This document shows positions 1 through 7,640 of a DNA stretch of 64,000 nucleotides, piece by piece. Under the pieces are notes generated by a model that did not search any database, was not told the DNA's origin, and saw only the letters and a list, made by a program, of their open reading frames with translations. Numbering within the stretch: the first letter of the stretch is position 1; each line of letters starts with the position of its first letter. The stretch spans positions 1 through 64,000 of the forward strand of contig JBARWC010000020.1 of the NCBI GenBank assembly GCA_049646585.1, read 5' to 3'. The translations under genes were made by a program, and so were the position numbers. The DNA is from G025836975 sp049646585 (lineage in GTDB: Bacteria; Pseudomonadota; Gammaproteobacteria; Burkholderiales; Burkholderiaceae_B).

Positions 1-10
1 CCCCCGACGC

Positions 11-156
11 GTGTCAAGAACTCAGGAGCAGACCGCCTCTTGCATCACGTGTCAAGAACTCAGGCACAGACCGCCTCTTGCATCACGTGTTAAGAACTCA
101 AGCACAGACCGCCTACATCACATGCCAAGAACCCACGCACAAGACCGCCCGCACTG
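11..156. repeat. Degenerate tandem repeat, about 38-bp unit, four copies
   Basis: Four head-to-tail copies begin at about 11, 49, 87 and 122. Each contains the core GTGTCAAGAACTCA followed by CACAGACCGCCT. The first two are nearly identical (38 bp each), the third is shortened and the fourth has diverged. The units abut directly with no unique spacers, so this is not a CRISPR array. The array may continue left of the window. Function unknown. Confidence 0.85.
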
Positions 157-183
157 CTTGCCGGCAAAGCACAAAAAGCCCGT

Positions 184-228
184 TTGACACAATCCACCAC
201 CAGGCTTATTATTTCTATAGAAATCAAT
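184..228 (+). promoter_or_regulatory. Sigma70 promoter of marR-ectABCD with overlapping palindromic operator
   Basis: A near-consensus promoter is visible: TTGACA at 184-189, a 17-bp spacer, and TATTAT at 207-212. The perfect palindrome ATTTCTATAGAAAT at 211-224 overlaps the -10 box and the start point. MarR proteins bind such short palindromes and repress by blocking the promoter. The gene immediately downstream encodes a MarR protein, so autoregulation is likely (inference). A 21-bp sequence around it (208-228) recurs with 19 matches on the ehuB promoter. Confidence 0.75.
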
Positions 229-266
229 TTAACTGAATCATTTTCTTTTGAATCATTCACAGCACC

Positions 267-809
267 ATGACTAACGCCCCCTCAGCGGACCAGCATTACG
301 ACCTGCGCATATTGCGTGCCTTGCGGCGCATCACGCGCTCGGTCGCCCTGCATTCCCGGCAGCTTGCTGCGTGCAGCAACATCACTGCTCCGCAGCTTGT
401 CTGCCTGCGCGCCGTCATCGAGCGCGGCCCGCTGACCGCCACCGCCATCAGCCGCGAAATTCACGTCAGCGCCAGTACCGTCGTCGGCATTCTTGATCGC
501 CTGGAAGACAAAGGGCTGGTGCGTCGTGAACGCGGTCGCGAAGACCGGCGCATCGTTTTCATTACGGCCACCGAAGCCGGCATCAAGCTGGCTCATGAAA
601 CCCCGTCGCCCCTGCAGAAGAAGCTTGCAGACGCCTTGAACGCCTTGCCCGAGGGCGAGCGCGCCACCATGACCGCGTCGCTTGAACGCATCGTCGACCT
701 CATGGAATCGGACGGCGTCGCCACCGGTGAGGCTCCCGGCGAAGCGGCTTCGCCCATACTGGACGTCCCCATAAGTGGGGCGCTACCCGAATCGGGACTG
801 GCGGTGTGA
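267..809 (+). CDS. ectR: MarR-family regulator, probable ectoine regulator (EctR-like)
   Basis: This 180-residue protein has a central winged-helix MarR domain: the recognition region lies near residues 55-80 (TAISREIHVSASTVVGILDR) and the wing carries the typical RRERGREDRRI stretch. MarR-type EctR proteins are known repressors of ectoine genes in halotolerant methylotrophs. Here the stop codon overlaps the GTG start of ectA (GTGTGA at 804-809), so regulator and biosynthesis genes are translationally coupled. The promoter upstream carries a palindrome that could be its own operator. No clear ribosome-binding site precedes the ATG. The MarR assignment is firm; the link to ectoine control rests on position and on the shared operator. 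Confidence 0.8.
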   Translation: MTNAPSADQHYDLRILRALRRITRSVALHSRQLAACSNITAPQLVCLRAVIERGPLTATAISREIHVSASTVVGILDRLEDKGLVRRERGREDRRIVFITATEAGIKLAHETPSPLQKKLADALNALPEGERATMTASLERIVDLMESDGVATGEAPGEAASPILDVPISGALPESGLAV

Positions 810-1381
810 CAGATTGCGCGAACCTCACACTCCCTTTTGATATTCCCACCGCCGGCGCGGATTTTGACCGCCGCGCCGACGAATCAAGGTGGATCAGAGC
901 CCCGCGCAAGACCGATGCGGCAGCCATCCATCGCTTGATTTCAGAGTGCCCGCCACTCGACCTCAATTCCGTCTACACCTATCTGCTCCTGTGCGAGCAT
1001 TTTCCGCAAACCTGCATCGTCGCCGGCAGCGGAGCCCCGGATGGCTACACGCTGGACGCCTTCATCTCCGCCTACCTTCCCCCTGAACGGCCCAAAACGC
1101 TGTTTGTATGGCAGGTGGCCGTTCATGAACGCGCCCGCGGGCACGGGCTGGCACGCCAATTGCTGCGGGAACTCTTGCGGCGCCCCGGTCTCGATGCCAT
1201 CCAGTACATAGAAACCACCGTCGGCCCCGATAACGCCGCCTCGCGCGGCATGTTCACCGGTTTGGCTCGGCAACTGCATGCGCAGGTGCGTGAAGAGTCC
1301 TGCTTCCCGCCCGAACTGTTCGGGGCGCACAGCCACGAAGATGAACCTTTGTTGCGCATAGGCCCCTTCGGGGCCGCATAG
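806..1381 (+). CDS. ectA: L-2,4-diaminobutyrate N-acetyltransferase EctA
   Basis: EctA acetylates L-2,4-diaminobutyrate at the gamma-amino group, the second step of ectoine synthesis. The 191-residue product is a GNAT-fold acetyltransferase and contains the family signature LDLNSVYTYLLLCEHF near residues 52-67 and the acetyl-CoA loop VHERARGHGLARQLL near 107-121. The proposed GTG start overlaps the marR stop. The first roughly 28 residues are not conserved in the family as I recall it, so a start further in cannot be excluded, although no better ribosome-binding site is visible. A 107-bp gap separates it from ectB. Confidence 0.93.
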   Translation: MTDCANLTLPFDIPTAGADFDRRADESRWIRAPRKTDAAAIHRLISECPPLDLNSVYTYLLLCEHFPQTCIVAGSGAPDGYTLDAFISAYLPPERPKTLFVWQVAVHERARGHGLARQLLRELLRRPGLDAIQYIETTVGPDNAASRGMFTGLARQLHAQVREESCFPPELFGAHSHEDEPLLRIGPFGAA

Positions 1382-1488
1382 CGTTACGGCCTGGCCTTTG
1401 CCGGAAGCTTTCAACGGAAGCGTCCGCCGCGGAGCTTTTTTCCGATTCCGCGGATATGGCGTTTCATTACTACGAGAGGAAGATAAAA

Positions 1489-2799
1489 ATGATGGATTTA
1501 AAAATATTTGACCGGATGGAGTCGGAAGTGAGAGGCTACATCCGGTCTTTCCCGGTCGTCTTCAAGCAGGCCCGCGGTTCCGTGCTTATCGACGAAAAGA
1601 ATCGCGAATACATCGACTTCTTCAGCGGCGCGGGCACGCTCAATTACGGTCATAACAATCCCCTGCTGAAACAGAAGCTGATCGAGTATCTGGATACCGA
1701 TGGGCTGGTGCATGGCTTGGACATGGCCACGAGCGCCAAGAGGTATTTCCTTGAAACCGTGGATGAAGTCCTGCTGAAGCCGCGTTCATGGCAATACACC
1801 TTGCAGTTCACCGGCCCCACCGGCACCAACGCGGTCGAGGCGGCGCTGAAAATCGCGCGCCAGGTAAAAGGCCGGCAGAACATCGTTTCCTTCACTCACG
1901 GGTTTCACGGCGTCAGCGGCGGCTCGCTGGCCGTCACGGCCAACTCCAAATTCCGCAAGGCCGCCGGAGTGGCCCTTGGCAACGCCACCTTCATGCCTTT
2001 CGACGGATACCTGGGCCCTGATGTGAACACCATGGCCTATCTTGAACGCATGCTGGATGATTCCAGCAGCGGCCTGGACCATCCCGCCGCTGTCATCGTT
2101 GAAACGGTGCAGGGCGAGGGCGGCGTAAACGTGGCGTCCAAGCGCTGGCTGCAAGAACTGGAGCGCCTTTGCCGCCGCCACGACATGCTGCTGATCGTCG
2201 ACGACATACAGGTCGGCTGCGGCCGCACGGGCAGCTTTTTCAGCTTCGAGGCGGCAGGCATCAAGCCGGACATCGTCACGCTGTCCAAATCCTTGTCCGG
2301 CTTCGGTCTGCCCATGTCGCTGGTGTTGATGAAGCCCGAGCTGGACATATGGAAGCCGGGCGCCCATAGCGGCACCTTCCGGGGCAACAACATGGCTTTC
2401 GTCACGGCCGCGCAGGCGCTGGACAGCTATTGGCGCGACGACCAATTCGCCAAGGCGACCCTGCGCAAGGAAAGGCTGGTGCGCGATTGGCTGGAGAACT
2501 TGGTACACAGCTATCCGGGAATGGGGCTGGGCGTGCGCGGCCGCGGCCTGATACAGGGCCTGGTTACGCCTGCCGACGACGACATCGCCACCCGCGTGTC
2601 GCAGAAGGCCTTCGAACACGGCGTGGTCATCGAAACCTCCGGCGCCAACGACGAAGTCCTGAAGGTATTGCCGGCGCTGACCATAGAGGACGAGCTGTTG
2701 CAACAGGGCCTGGAAGTCCTGGAGCGCAGTTTGGGAGAGGTGCTGGGCGGCAAGGGCGCTCGCGCGCATGTCTTGAAATTTGGAGGGAGGGCAGGATGA
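1489..2799 (+). CDS. ectB: Diaminobutyrate-2-oxoglutarate transaminase EctB
   Basis: EctB is a PLP-dependent class III aminotransferase that converts L-aspartate-4-semialdehyde to L-2,4-diaminobutyrate using glutamate. The 436-residue protein shows GPTGTNAVEAALK (phosphate contacts), the IVDDIQVGCGRTG motif, and the PLP lysine in TLSKSLSGFGLP. I chose the ATG at 1489 because AGAGGA lies 8 nt upstream and the protein then begins MMDLKIFDRMES, as EctB proteins do; an in-frame ATG at 1456 lacks such a site. The stop overlaps ectC by 4 bp (ATGA). No dedicated aspartokinase gene is seen nearby, so aspartate semialdehyde must come from the general pathway. Confidence 0.96.
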   Translation: MMDLKIFDRMESEVRGYIRSFPVVFKQARGSVLIDEKNREYIDFFSGAGTLNYGHNNPLLKQKLIEYLDTDGLVHGLDMATSAKRYFLETVDEVLLKPRSWQYTLQFTGPTGTNAVEAALKIARQVKGRQNIVSFTHGFHGVSGGSLAVTANSKFRKAAGVALGNATFMPFDGYLGPDVNTMAYLERMLDDSSSGLDHPAAVIVETVQGEGGVNVASKRWLQELERLCRRHDMLLIVDDIQVGCGRTGSFFSFEAAGIKPDIVTLSKSLSGFGLPMSLVLMKPELDIWKPGAHSGTFRGNNMAFVTAAQALDSYWRDDQFAKATLRKERLVRDWLENLVHSYPGMGLGVRGRGLIQGLVTPADDDIATRVSQKAFEHGVVIETSGANDEVLKVLPALTIEDELLQQGLEVLERSLGEVLGGKGARAHVLKFGGRAG

Positions 2800-3191
2800 T
2801 AGTCAGAAATGTGAACGATGTGATCGGTACCGATCACGAGGTGAAGACCAACAACTGGCTAAGCCGCAGGGTGTTGCTGCAGAAGGACGGCATGGGGTTC
2901 TCTTTCCATGAGACCGTGATTTTTCCGGGTACCGAGACGCACATCCATTACATGAATCACCTGGAGGCCGTATGGTGCATCGAAGGCGATGGGGAAGTCG
3001 AAACCATCGCCGACGGCAAAAAATACGCCCTGGGCCCCGGCGTGGTGTATGCGCTGGATCAGAACGACGAGCATTGGCTGCGGGGCGGCAAGAAGCCTTT
3101 GCGCGTGATCTGCGTGTTCAATCCGCCTTTGACCGGCTTCGAAGTCCATGACGAGAAGGGGGTGTACCCGGTCGAAGCCAATGTGGCGTAA
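2796..3191 (+). CDS. ectC: L-ectoine synthase EctC
   Basis: EctC closes the ring of N-gamma-acetyl-diaminobutyrate to ectoine. The 131-residue protein has the cupin fold signatures HETVIFPGTETHIHYMNH and a second cupin motif with LDQNDEHWLRGG near residues 88-99. It starts MIVRNVNDVIGTD, typical for the family, with the ATG overlapping the ectB stop and a GGAGGGAGGG ribosome-binding region just upstream. An open frame extends upstream from 2430, but it is only the ectB shadow. Its length matches the usual 130 or so residues. Confidence 0.96.
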   Translation: MIVRNVNDVIGTDHEVKTNNWLSRRVLLQKDGMGFSFHETVIFPGTETHIHYMNHLEAVWCIEGDGEVETIADGKKYALGPGVVYALDQNDEHWLRGGKKPLRVICVFNPPLTGFEVHDEKGVYPVEANVA

Positions 3192-3207
3192 GCCGCAAGG
3201 AGAGTCG

Positions 3208-4128
3208 ATGAATACTTTAGCGAATGATCTCTATATTTCACGCAACGATAGGTCCGCGGCCATCATTGCCAGGCGGGATCCGGTCGTCTACGAAGAAGGC
3301 CGATATGCCGATGCATTAAGCGGCGAGCAGCTTCAGTCCTACGAGCGTGACGGCTTTCTGATGCTGGAAAACGTGTTCGGTCCCGACGAGGTACAGGCCT
3401 TGCTGGACGAGGTAAAGCGCATGAGCGCGGATCCCTCCATTACCGGCCTGGAAGAGGCGATTACCGAGCCGGGCAGCAATGCCGTGCGATCCATCTTCCG
3501 GGTGCACGAGCTTAGCGACAAGTTGGCCGCGCTTGCACGGGACCCGCGCCTGATCCATGTCGCCCGGCAAATACTGGGTTCCGAAGTCTATATGCATCAA
3601 TCCCGCGCCAACATGAAGCCCGGCTTCAAGGGCAAGGAGTTCTACTGGCATTCCGACTTCGAAACCTGGCACGTCGAGGATGGCATGCCGGGCATGCGGG
3701 CTCTTAGTTGCTCCGTCCTGCTGACGGACAACAACGCGTGCAATGGACCGCTGATGCTGGTGCCGGGCTCGCACCGGCAGTTCATCTCTTGCCAGGGCGT
3801 GACGCCCGAGGACCACTACAAGAGCTCGCTCAAAAAGCAGGAGTACGGCGTGCCCGATTCCCTGAGCCTGCAATTGCTGGCGGAGCAGGGCGGCATACGG
3901 GCCATGACGGCGCCGGCCGGCTCGGTCGTGTTCTTCGATTGCAATACCATGCACGGCTCCAACGGCAATATATCGCCGTGGCCGCGGGCCAATGTGTTCA
4001 TGGTGTACAACAGCGTGGACAATACGCTGGAGCCGCCCAAGTACCAGTTGAAGCCGCGCCCCGAGCACATCGCCGCAAGACGCAGTTTCGAGCCCCTGGT
4101 CCCGCTGGAAGCCGCGGTGGCCGGCTAA
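3208..4128 (+). CDS. ectD: Ectoine 5-hydroxylase EctD
   Basis: EctD is a non-haem Fe(II)/2-oxoglutarate dioxygenase that converts ectoine to 5S-hydroxyectoine. The 306-residue protein has the iron HxD pair in FYWHSDFETWHVEDGMPGM, a distal histidine in FDCNTMHGSNGN, and the phytanoyl-CoA-dioxygenase-like core. The start at 3208 is preceded by AAGGAGAG and gives MNTLANDLYISRNDR, a normal EctD N-terminus. It lies 16 bp after ectC as the last gene of the operon, so the strain should make hydroxyectoine as well as ectoine. Confidence 0.95.
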   Translation: MNTLANDLYISRNDRSAAIIARRDPVVYEEGRYADALSGEQLQSYERDGFLMLENVFGPDEVQALLDEVKRMSADPSITGLEEAITEPGSNAVRSIFRVHELSDKLAALARDPRLIHVARQILGSEVYMHQSRANMKPGFKGKEFYWHSDFETWHVEDGMPGMRALSCSVLLTDNNACNGPLMLVPGSHRQFISCQGVTPEDHYKSSLKKQEYGVPDSLSLQLLAEQGGIRAMTAPAGSVVFFDCNTMHGSNGNISPWPRANVFMVYNSVDNTLEPPKYQLKPRPEHIAARRSFEPLVPLEAAVAG

Positions 4129-4166
4129 GGCGCTGCGGCTGTTTCAAGGCCGCATGCGTGGCCCGC

Positions 4167-4194
4167 AAGGCCGAGTCTCGCAAGGCTCGGCCTT
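4167..4194. terminator. Hairpin between convergent ectD and ehuA
   Basis: A 9-bp stem, AAGGCCGAG at 4167-4175 with CTCGGCCTT at 4186-4194, encloses a 10-nt loop in the 119-bp gap between the convergent ectABCD and ehuBCDA operons. There is no strong T run on either side, so termination strength is uncertain. Confidence 0.5.
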
Positions 4195-4247
4195 GTCGCA
4201 TCCGGGCCCGCCCGCGCGTGCTCCCGCCTTGTCCCGCCCGATGACGT

Positions 4248-5027
4248 TCAACCTTCCGGGTTGATGTAGCCCTTGAGGAATTCGCGCGTGCGTTCTTCCT
4301 GTGGTTCGGCCAGCACCTGTTCGGGCGGGCCTTGCTCCACAATGCGGCCCTTGTCGAAAAAGCACACTCTGTCCGATATCTGCTTGGCGAACTGCATTTC
4401 GTGGGTTACCAGCAGCATGGTCAGGTCGTGCTCTTCGGACAGGCGCTGTATGACCGTCAGCACTTCGCCCACCAGTTCGGGGTCCAGCGCCGATGTGGGC
4501 TCGTCGAACAGCATGATGTTGGGCCGCATGGCCAGGGCGCGGGCGATGGCAACGCGCTGCTGCTGGCCGCCTGAAAGCTGGCTGGGAAATTTATCGGCCT
4601 GGTCCGAAAGGCCGACCAGGTCCAGGTATTTTTCGGCGCGCTCATTGGCCTTGTCCTTGGACAGGCCCAGCACCTGCACCGGCGCTTCGGTTATGTTGCG
4701 CCGGACGGTCATGTGGGGAAAGAGATTGAACTGCTGGAACACCATGCCCATTTCCTTGCGCATTTCGCGCAGATGCTCTTCGTCGGCGGGCACCAGCTGT
4801 TCATTCTTGTACTGATGCCACAGGGGCTTGCCGGCGACGTGGATCACGCCTTCCTCTATGGTTTCCAGCGTCATCAGTATGCGTAGCACGGTCGACTTGC
4901 CCGATCCGGACGGGCCGATGATGGTGACCTTCTCGCCTTTCTGTACGTCGAAATCCAGCGAATCCAGGACGGTGACGTCGCCGAAGCGCTTGACCACTTT
5001 GTCGAATTTGATGATGGGTTCAGTCAT
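4248..5027 (-). CDS. ehuA: Ectoine/hydroxyectoine ABC transporter ATPase EhuA
   Basis: This 259-residue ATPase energises the Ehu importer. It carries Walker A GPSGSGKST, the Q loop in VFQQFNLFPHMT, the signature LSGGQQQRVAIARALA, Walker B IMLFDEPTSALD and the H loop VTHEM, as in polar amino-acid (PAAT) ATPases. The ATG at 5027 overlaps the ehuD stop by 4 bp. A longer open frame upstream is only a shadow of ehuD. It is last in the order ehuB-C-D-A, and its link to ectoine comes from the convergent ectABCD operon. Confidence 0.9.
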   Translation of the reverse strand: MTEPIIKFDKVVKRFGDVTVLDSLDFDVQKGEKVTIIGPSGSGKSTVLRILMTLETIEEGVIHVAGKPLWHQYKNEQLVPADEEHLREMRKEMGMVFQQFNLFPHMTVRRNITEAPVQVLGLSKDKANERAEKYLDLVGLSDQADKFPSQLSGGQQQRVAIARALAMRPNIMLFDEPTSALDPELVGEVLTVIQRLSEEHDLTMLLVTHEMQFAKQISDRVCFFDKGRIVEQGPPEQVLAEPQEERTREFLKGYINPEG

Positions 5028-5716
5028 CGCAGGGGAAGTCCTTGCTTGGGCAGGCGGGTGTCCAGATAGCGCACGGCGGCCGAGGCCACCAGGGTCAGGA
5101 TCAGGTACAGGCCGCCCACCATGGAAAGGGGAATCAGATAATTGAAGGTGCGATCGCCGATGATCTTGGCGACGTTGAGCATCTCCAGGACCGACACGAC
5201 CGACAGCACCGGCACGTCCTTCATGATGGAAACCAGGTAGTTGCCCAGCGCGGGAATGATGCGCGGGATGGCTTGCGGCACGATGATGGCCTTGAAGGTG
5301 CGTAGCGCCGAAAGGTCCAGCGCGCGCGCCGCCTCGGTCTGTCCATGGGCGATTGATTCGATGCCGGCCCGGTAGACTTCCGACGTATAGGCGCTGTACT
5401 GCAGGCCCAGGGCCAGGGCTCCCGTCAGGAAGGCCGGCAGCACGATGCCGTATTCCGGCAGCACGTAATACAGGAAAAAAAGCTGTACCAGCAACGGCGT
5501 GTCGCGGATGAACTCCGTGAACAGCCGGGCCGGCCAGGCGATCAGGCGGATGCTCGATGCCTTCAGGGCGGCCAGGACCAGTCCCAGCGCCGCCGCCACC
5601 ACGAAGCCCAGCGCGGTCGCCTGCATGGTCACCACCAGGCCCTTCAGCAATATGGGCAGTATGGAGCCCGCGAACAACCAGTTGTTGGCCGTGTCCCACT
5701 CTATGCCGAACAGCAT
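5024..5716 (-). CDS. ehuD: Ectoine/hydroxyectoine ABC transporter permease EhuD
   Basis: This 230-residue inner-membrane permease has several hydrophobic helices and the PAAT permease coupling loop EAARALDLSALRTFKAIIVPQA near residues 132-153. The region FTEFIRDTPLLVQLFFLYYVLP is typical of His/Glu/Gln-type permeases. It begins 1 bp after ehuC and overlaps ehuA, so EhuC and EhuD are made together and probably form a heterodimeric channel. Confidence 0.88.
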   Translation of the reverse strand: MLFGIEWDTANNWLFAGSILPILLKGLVVTMQATALGFVVAAALGLVLAALKASSIRLIAWPARLFTEFIRDTPLLVQLFFLYYVLPEYGIVLPAFLTGALALGLQYSAYTSEVYRAGIESIAHGQTEAARALDLSALRTFKAIIVPQAIPRIIPALGNYLVSIMKDVPVLSVVSVLEMLNVAKIIGDRTFNYLIPLSMVGGLYLILTLVASAAVRYLDTRLPKQGLPLR

Positions 5717-5717
5717 G

Positions 5718-6389
5718 TCAGGCCCTCCTCGTGCGCCAGCGCCCGACGGACCGCTCCAGCAGCTTCATGATGGCGGTCAGCACCAGCGCCATGCCGAAGT
5801 ACATCAGCAGCAGCATGGTGTAGATCGTGACACTGTCCTGCGTGAAGTTGCGTATCTGCTCGGCCCGAAATGCCAGATCGCCCAGGCTGATCAAGGACAC
5901 CAGCGCGGTGTCCTTCAGGTTCTGAACGGCCAGGTTGCCGAAGCTGGGCATCATCTCGGGTATGGCCTGGGGCAGGGCAATGCGCCACAGCACCTGCCGG
6001 GGCGTGAAGTCCAGCGCCTTGGCGGCTTCATGCTGCGCAGGCGGCACCGCCTGAATGGCGCCGCGAACCACCTCGGCTCCGTAGGCACCGATGTTCAGGC
6101 CCAGGGCCAGTGTGCCGGCAAGCACCGGCGGCAGACGTAGGTCCAGGCCTACCGCCTGCCCGAGTATGGGCAGCGCGAAATACAACCAGAATAGTTGCAC
6201 CAGCAGCGAAGTGCCGCGAAAGACCTCGATGAATACGACGGACACCGCCAGGGGCAGCCAGTGCCGCGACAGCTTGCCCAGCCCGAAGGCAAAAGCGAAG
6301 AAAGCCCCCAGTATTGTCGAGTAGACCGTCAGTTGTACCGTGACCCAGGCGCCCTCCAGCAGCGGGGTGCTGTAGCTTAACCATTCCAT
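5718..6389 (-). CDS. ehuC: Ectoine/hydroxyectoine ABC transporter permease EhuC
   Basis: This 223-residue membrane protein is the second permease of the importer. It shows the PAAT pattern FIEVFRGTSLLVQLFWLYFA near residues 54-73 and the coupling loop EAAKALDFTPRQVLWRIALPQA near residues 122-143. It lies between ehuB (15-bp gap) and ehuD (1-bp gap). It is clearly related to EhuD but the two are divergent paralogues. Confidence 0.88.
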   Translation of the reverse strand: MEWLSYSTPLLEGAWVTVQLTVYSTILGAFFAFAFGLGKLSRHWLPLAVSVVFIEVFRGTSLLVQLFWLYFALPILGQAVGLDLRLPPVLAGTLALGLNIGAYGAEVVRGAIQAVPPAQHEAAKALDFTPRQVLWRIALPQAIPEMMPSFGNLAVQNLKDTALVSLISLGDLAFRAEQIRNFTQDSVTIYTMLLLMYFGMALVLTAIMKLLERSVGRWRTRRA

Positions 6390-6404
6390 GGGCGGATCAG
6401 CGCC

Positions 6405-7265
6405 TTAGCCTGCGCACAGTTGCTCGGTGGTCTTGTTGAACGATTCTTTCGCGTCGTTCGCGCTGAACCCATAGTGGGACATGGTCTTTTCCCAGCCGGC
6501 CGTTTTCTTGAACTTGGCCAACTCGGCGTTTACCGCATCGCGCAAGTCCTGGGAGTCCTGGCTGAAGGTGAATCCGCCCCAGCTGCGCGCGGGAGCGCCA
6601 TTGATGACCGGGTCTGTGAAGTTGGCGGCGGCTTCGACCTTCTTGCTTTTTCCGGCCAATTGGTTGACGGTCAGGCTGGTGGCGGCATAGGCGCTGGCGC
6701 GGCCGGTGGACACCGTGGAGATGGCGTCGGCGTTGTTCGAGATGGTCACCATGCGGTCGGCCGGTACGCCCAGCGCTTGCAGCATTTCCAGTTGATCGGC
6801 GCCCGCCATGATGGCCACTTTTTTATCCGACTTCGCAAAGTCCTGGTAGGTGTGGACGTTGTCGGGGTTGCCCTTGGCGACCAGCAGGCCTTCGCCGTAG
6901 GAGCTGTTGGGTTCGGAAAAAAGCACTTCCTTGCAGCGCTGGGGCAGGATGGCCATCTCGGCGGCCACCATGTCGAAGCGGTTGGCCCGCAACCCGGGTA
7001 TCAGCGAACCGAAGTTGGTGGTGACCCATTCGATCTTCTTGATGCCCAGTTGCTCCATGATGTGCTTGGCCACGTCCGGGCCCATTCCCTTGGCCTGGCC
7101 GTCCAGGTCCATATATCCGTATGGGATCTCGTTGGCGACCGCGATGCGGACCTGCCCCCGGTCTTTGATGTCTTGCAGGCTGGCGGCCTGGGCCGTGGCG
7201 GCAAAGGCACCGGCGGCGACCACGGTGGCAAGGATATGGACGGCGGCTCGATGGATGTTGTTCAT
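6405..7265 (-). CDS. ehuB: Ectoine/hydroxyectoine-binding periplasmic protein EhuB
   Basis: This 286-residue solute-binding protein (SBP_bac_3 family) should capture ectoine and hydroxyectoine in the periplasm. A Sec signal peptide covers about residues 1-27 (hydrophobic AVHILATVVAAGAFAATAQA). The mature part has the family pattern ANEIPYGYMDLDGQAKGMGPDVA, in which the PYGYMD region is typical of EhuB. The ATG at 7265 has AAAGGAC just upstream; an open frame extending to 7376 would add proline- and lysine-rich sequence in front of the signal and is unlikely. It is first in its operon and has a predicted 75-nt leader. Confidence 0.88.
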   Translation of the reverse strand: MNNIHRAAVHILATVVAAGAFAATAQAASLQDIKDRGQVRIAVANEIPYGYMDLDGQAKGMGPDVAKHIMEQLGIKKIEWVTTNFGSLIPGLRANRFDMVAAEMAILPQRCKEVLFSEPNSSYGEGLLVAKGNPDNVHTYQDFAKSDKKVAIMAGADQLEMLQALGVPADRMVTISNNADAISTVSTGRASAYAATSLTVNQLAGKSKKVEAAANFTDPVINGAPARSWGGFTFSQDSQDLRDAVNAELAKFKKTAGWEKTMSHYGFSANDAKESFNKTTEQLCAG

Positions 7266-7329
7266 GGCTTGTCCTTTTTTTGGAGGCGGCGGCGGGGGAA
7301 ATTCCTCCCGGCGACATTCCTTCTCTATT

Positions 7330-7382
7330 AAATGATAGCTATAAAAATCATACACTAGATAATTATTTCTATTCAAATCAAT
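7330..7382 (-). promoter_or_regulatory. ehuBCDA promoter with two EctR-like operator sites
   Basis: On the minus strand TTGAAT (7376-7371), an 18-bp spacer and TATGAT (7352-7347) form a plausible promoter. The segment 7362-7382 matches the marR operator region 208-228 at 19 of 21 positions and covers the -35 box. A second, weaker relative on the opposite strand (about 7330-7352, core TATAG followed by ATCA) covers the -10 box and start point. This suggests co-repression of uptake and synthesis by the MarR protein (inference). Confidence 0.6.
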
Positions 7383-7425
7383 ATATACATAATGAATCTG
7401 GAGGGGGCTTGCACAAAAGTATCGT

Positions 7426-7454
7426 TTGGCAGCGCGGTCGGTCTGTGCTAGGAT
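7426..7454 (+). promoter_or_regulatory. Promoter of the aro leader and DAHP synthase
   Basis: TTGGCA at 7426-7431 is separated by exactly 17 bp from TAGGAT at 7449-7454, which is preceded by an extended -10 TG (TGC at 7446-7448). The predicted start point falls at 7460-7463, at or just before the ATG of the leader peptide, so the leader may be translated from a nearly leaderless mRNA. Confidence 0.6.
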
Positions 7455-7462
7455 TTACGACT

Positions 7463-7549
7463 ATGTATCGCGCTTTCCAATTCTTCTTTTTTTATTTTTT
7501 TGCTTTTCCAAAACCGCTGGTGGAGGAAGGGAAGCGTTGTACGCAGTAA
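7463..7549 (+). CDS. Phe-rich attenuator leader peptide of the DAHP synthase gene
   Basis: A 28-residue open frame contains FQFFFFYFFAFP at residues 5-16: eight Phe and one Tyr within twelve codons. This is very similar in character to the Escherichia coli pheA leader peptide, which senses charged tRNA-Phe through ribosome stalling. AGGAT lies 8 nt upstream of the ATG, although the predicted promoter overlaps it. The frame ends 18 bp before a strong terminator hairpin and 91 bp before the DAHP synthase start, which is the usual layout of a translational attenuator. It would act in cis as a sensor and not as a functional protein. Confidence 0.8.
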   Translation: MYRAFQFFFFYFFAFPKPLVEEGKRCTQ

Positions 7550-7600
7550 AAAAGAACCAAATTCCCAAAAAGCCGCCAGCGAAGCTAGGCGGCTTTTTTT
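7516..7600 (+). terminator. Attenuator: terminator hairpin with competing antiterminator
   Basis: The terminator is AAAAAGCCGCC (7567-7577), a 10-nt loop, GGCGGC (7588-7593) and seven T. Its left arm can pair instead with an upstream segment inside the leader peptide: GCTGGTGG (7516-7523) with CCGCCAGC (7573-7580), eight pairs with one G-U. The two structures exclude each other. A ribosome stalled on the Phe codons (about 7475-7507) would leave 7516-7523 free and favour readthrough into the DAHP synthase gene. Confidence 0.75.
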
Positions 7601-7640
7601 GTACCGCTCGCTACGTTGACACCCACTCTGGAGTTAAGCC

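Noticed and set aside
11..156. CRISPR array
   Set aside because: The repeated units abut with no unique spacers and decay along the array; no cas gene is present in the window.
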